This document shows positions 14,531-16,770 of a stretch of DNA of 16,770 nt, in pieces. A program made the translations under genes and the position numbers. Each line of letters begins with the position of its first letter. Position 1 is the first letter of the stretch. Origin of the DNA: Candidatus Aminicenantota bacterium (GTDB lineage Bacteria > Acidobacteriota > Aminicenantia > Aminicenantales > Aminicenantaceae); assembly GCA_016926925.1 (NCBI GenBank), contig JAFGNQ010000158.1, positions 1 through 16,770 of the forward strand, read 5' to 3'. The notes under the pieces are model-generated. The model searched no databases, was not told where the DNA came from, and saw only the letters and a list, made by a program, of their open reading frames with translations.

Positions 14531-15502
14531 TTATTGTATCAAGGACATCACTGTTCTGGAAACAACGACTTCCGCAAGATCTTTTTTGTAAGTGTTTTCC
14601 TCTAATGGCGTTGCGCCGGCCAGAGCTTCTCTGACCCCCTTTCTAGCCAGCTCTTCTGTGGCCTTGTTGCCTTTTATGATTTGTTCCGCCTTATCCAGCC
14701 GCCATGGAATGGGAGCGATTCCTCCCATAACAATCCGGATGTCTTCAAATATTCCCCGGGAAATGACACCGGTCACGGCTGCGGATACAACGGCAAAATC
14801 CCAGGTTCCTCTTTCCTTGAACTTGAAATATGTGCTTCGACTACCCGGTTTCAGGGGAGGGAGTCGGATCTCTTTTACCGCTTCGCCCGGTTCCAATATG
14901 TTTTCTTTTCGGACGTTGTCCCGCGGGAGTGCAAAAAAATCAGCCAGAGGGATGGGAGTTTCTCCTTTTGCCTTCGCTATGGTCACTTCAGCGTCGAGGC
15001 TGATTAAGGCCGGAGCAAGATCGGAAGGGTGGACGATATAGCAAATCCCACCGCCGAGGATGGCGTGATACCTGTTGCGTCCTTTGAAAGCATAACAGCG
15101 GTTTCCGCCTTTTTTGCGACATTTGACTTGCGGATCCCTGTAGTACCAACACCGGGGTCTTTGACAGAGGTTGCCTCCGACCGTTCCCATATTCCTGAGT
15201 TGGGGTGTCGCCAAAGAGAGGGCCGCTTGATGAAGAACCGGAAAATTCTGCCGGATTATCTGGTTCTCTGCCAATTCGGAGACTGTCGTCAGGGCTCCGA
15301 TCCGAACTCCTTTTTTTGTGTTTTCGATGTAGTCGAGATTCGGTATGGTTTTCAGGTCGACGACGATATCCGGAGCGATGATTTCGTTTTTAATCTCGTC
15401 CAAAAGATCCGTCCCTCCAGCCATGAGAAAATATATTTCGCCCGCCGGTAGAGTCGTCACCTGTTCAAGTGTCTGCGGTTGTGCAAGCTTAAAAGTTTTC
15501 AT
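14531..15502 (-). CDS. Molybdenum hydroxylase FAD-binding subunit with cysteine-rich insertion
   Basis: The 323-residue subunit belongs to the CoxM/XDH-B/HcrB family. It carries electrons between the iron-sulfur subunit and the external acceptor. Family motifs are MAGGTDLL (27-34), the first FAD pyrophosphate loop; the second FAD loop ATPQLRNMGTVGGNLCQ (99-114); and the C-terminal CO_deh_flav_C domain (about 200-323). Straight after the second loop is an insertion with C113, C118, C128, C136 and C154 around PRCWYYRDP and KKGGNRC. In 4-hydroxybenzoyl-CoA reductase a loop in this subunit binds an additional 4Fe-4S cluster, and this one may do the same; exact equivalence of the ligands is not proven. 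AAAGGAGG (15510-15517) is seven bases from the ATG. The gene overlaps the large-subunit gene by four bases (ATGA). Confidence 0.9.
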   Translation of the reverse strand: MKTFKLAQPQTLEQVTTLPAGEIYFLMAGGTDLLDEIKNEIIAPDIVVDLKTIPNLDYIENTKKGVRIGALTTVSELAENQIIRQNFPVLHQAALSLATPQLRNMGTVGGNLCQRPRCWYYRDPQVKCRKKGGNRCYAFKGRNRYHAILGGGICYIVHPSDLAPALISLDAEVTIAKAKGETPIPLADFFALPRDNVRKENILEPGEAVKEIRLPPLKPGSRSTYFKFKERGTWDFAVVSAAVTGVISRGIFEDIRIVMGGIAPIPWRLDKAEQIIKGNKATEELARKGVREALAGATPLEENTYKKDLAEVVVSRTVMSLIQ

Positions 15503-16770
15503 CGGCTGGCCTCCTTTCGTCTCAAGGCTCCGAGGACCTTGTCGGGTGTCATGGGTATTTCACGGACATGAATGCCGATGGCATTGAATACGGCATTGCC
15601 TATCGCCCCTGCAATTGGAATGCGCGGCGGTTCCCCGAGCCCCTTTGTCCCCAGGATGTTTATTCTGGGATCGACCATGTCCACAAAGATTGGAATGATC
15701 TCGGGGATGTCCTGGGACGTGGCGATCTTGTAGTCTCTGAGGTTGGGGTTTACGAGTGTCCCTGTTTCCTCATCGAGGATCCGTTGCTCGAAGAGCGTTG
15801 TGCTGATCCCCTGTGTGACTCCGCCGATGACTTGGCTTTCGGCCGTCTGTTTGTTCATAATTCGTCCTGATTCGTGAACAGCGACGACCTTGAGAACTTT
15901 GATCCGACCTGTTTCAATGTCGACTTCGACCTCGGCGAAGTGGGCTCCGAAAGTATTGTAAGCATATCCTTGGGGAAGCCCTTGTCTTTCTCCATGGAAG
16001 ACCGTCTCCCTGCGCAAACCTGCCGCTATTTTTTTGAATTCCACAGCATTTTCCGGATTGTTCCGATCCATAAGCTTTTTATCGCTAAAAATGATGTCTG
16101 AAGCTGCGATCTTTAGCATGTTGGCTGCTATTTCTTTGAGCCGATTTGCTGCTTCGAGTGATGCATGCCGTACAGCAGGTGCCACCGATGGGGTTGTCAG
16201 GCTTCCTCCGGAGAGAATGGCCCAGGGGTAGTCCGTGTTTCCGATCTTGACGGTGATGCTCTCGGGCTCTAACCCGAGCGTCTCGGCAACGATCATAGCC
16301 ATGAAGGTTCTGGTCCCGCATCCGATGTCTTGAGTGCCGCTGATAACGTCCACACTTCCGTCCGGGTAGATCTTTACGTCCGCGAGTGTCCCCGGAACGC
16401 CTGCTCCCCACCAGATTTGAGAGGCCATCCCCAATCCTCTGCGGAGCCTTCCCGATGTTTCCCCGGGTGTTTTGTTCCGTCTGTGCCATCCGATATTTTC
16501 AGCTCCAAGCTCGTAGCATTTGTCCAGCCCTTTGGATGAATAAGGGATCCCTGTGCCTCCCTGATTTTTTGTTGAGTAGTTTTTTTTACGCAGCTCGAGA
16601 GGATCTATGCCGATGCGGGCGGCCAGCTCATCAATGAATCCTTCAAAAGCAAAGGCACCCTGTACATGGCCGGGAGCTCTGGCCGGCTGCTGAGCTCCCG
16701 TGTTTGTGAATACAGCGAATTCTTTGATCGCTATGTTCGGACATGTGTACAGATCCCATACAGGCTCGGC
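15499..16770 (-). CDS. Molybdenum hydroxylase large (molybdopterin-binding) subunit, N-terminus off window
   Basis: This is the catalytic subunit of an XDH-family molybdenum hydroxylase, which inserts water-derived oxygen into a C-H bond. The frame is open to base 16770, so only the C-terminal 423 residues are seen. The TTG at 16434 is internal. Fragment motifs: CPNI (10-13); TNTG...RAPGHVQGAF (22-40), the cofactor-domain entry; DELAARIGIDPLELRKKN (about 48-65); GTQDIGCGT (145-153), a molybdopterin contact loop; SGGSLTT; and GTKGLGEPP, with the catalytic base Glu at fragment residue 380 (codon 15631-15633). All of these look intact. The substrate cannot be read from this part; the substrate-pocket residues and the start of the operon are beyond the edge. 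No 2Fe-2S subunit gene is present in the window. Confidence 0.92.
   Translation of the reverse strand, partial: AEPVWDLYTCPNIAIKEFAVFTNTGAQQPARAPGHVQGAFAFEGFIDELAARIGIDPLELRKKNYSTKNQGGTGIPYSSKGLDKCYELGAENIGWHRRNKTPGETSGRLRRGLGMASQIWWGAGVPGTLADVKIYPDGSVDVISGTQDIGCGTRTFMAMIVAETLGLEPESITVKIGNTDYPWAILSGGSLTTPSVAPAVRHASLEAANRLKEIAANMLKIAASDIIFSDKKLMDRNNPENAVEFKKIAAGLRRETVFHGERQGLPQGYAYNTFGAHFAEVEVDIETGRIKVLKVVAVHESGRIMNKQTAESQVIGGVTQGISTTLFEQRILDEETGTLVNPNLRDYKIATSQDIPEIIPIFVDMVDPRINILGTKGLGEPPRIPIAGAIGNAVFNAIGIHVREIPMTPDKVLGALRRKEASR

Overview
The window appears to be chromosomal DNA from an uncultured, probably anaerobic, Gram-negative-type bacterium. Iron-sulfur and molybdenum enzymes sit beside several exported proteins, genes are tightly packed, and most starts have good Shine-Dalgarno sequences. 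The gene style recalls Candidatus Aminicenantes or deltaproteobacterial lineages, but this is a guess from gene content only. There is no rRNA, tRNA, CRISPR array, phage or intact insertion sequence that I can recognise.

Left part (1-7720, plus strand): the 3' two thirds of a gamma-glutamyltransferase gene; an exported protein made of two tandem copies of a discoidin-like domain; a soluble PAS-PAS-GAF histidine kinase of the HisKA_2 type without a response regulator beside it; a cysteine-rich protein with a putative winged-helix N-terminus and two ferredoxin-type 4Fe-4S motifs; and a class III (PLP) aminotransferase. Two gaps of more than 400 bases flank the aminotransferase gene. The second holds a 45-codon remnant of a TauE/SafE-type membrane transporter gene.

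Middle (7853-10701, plus strand): an exported M1-family zinc aminopeptidase with complete active-site motifs, followed almost without a gap by a six-helix membrane protein of unknown function. The two look translationally coupled.

Right part (10721-16770, minus strand, read from the right edge leftwards): a molybdenum hydroxylase operon. It contains the molybdopterin-binding subunit (N-terminus off the window), an FAD subunit with a cysteine-rich insertion, a THEP1-type P-loop NTPase, XdhC, a MocA-like nucleotidyltransferase, a small exported NTF2/DUF4440-like protein and a ketopantoate-reductase-like dehydrogenase. Several of these genes overlap by a few bases or lie within about 20 bases of each other. 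The expected logic is that MocA makes the dinucleotide form of the molybdenum cofactor, XdhC sulfurates or delivers it, and the large and FAD subunits form the hydroxylase. The 2Fe-2S subunit is not in the window and may lie just beyond the right edge. The most unusual elements are the NTPase placed between structural and maturation genes, the cysteine loop in the FAD subunit, and the reductase and exported NTF2-like protein at the tail of the operon.
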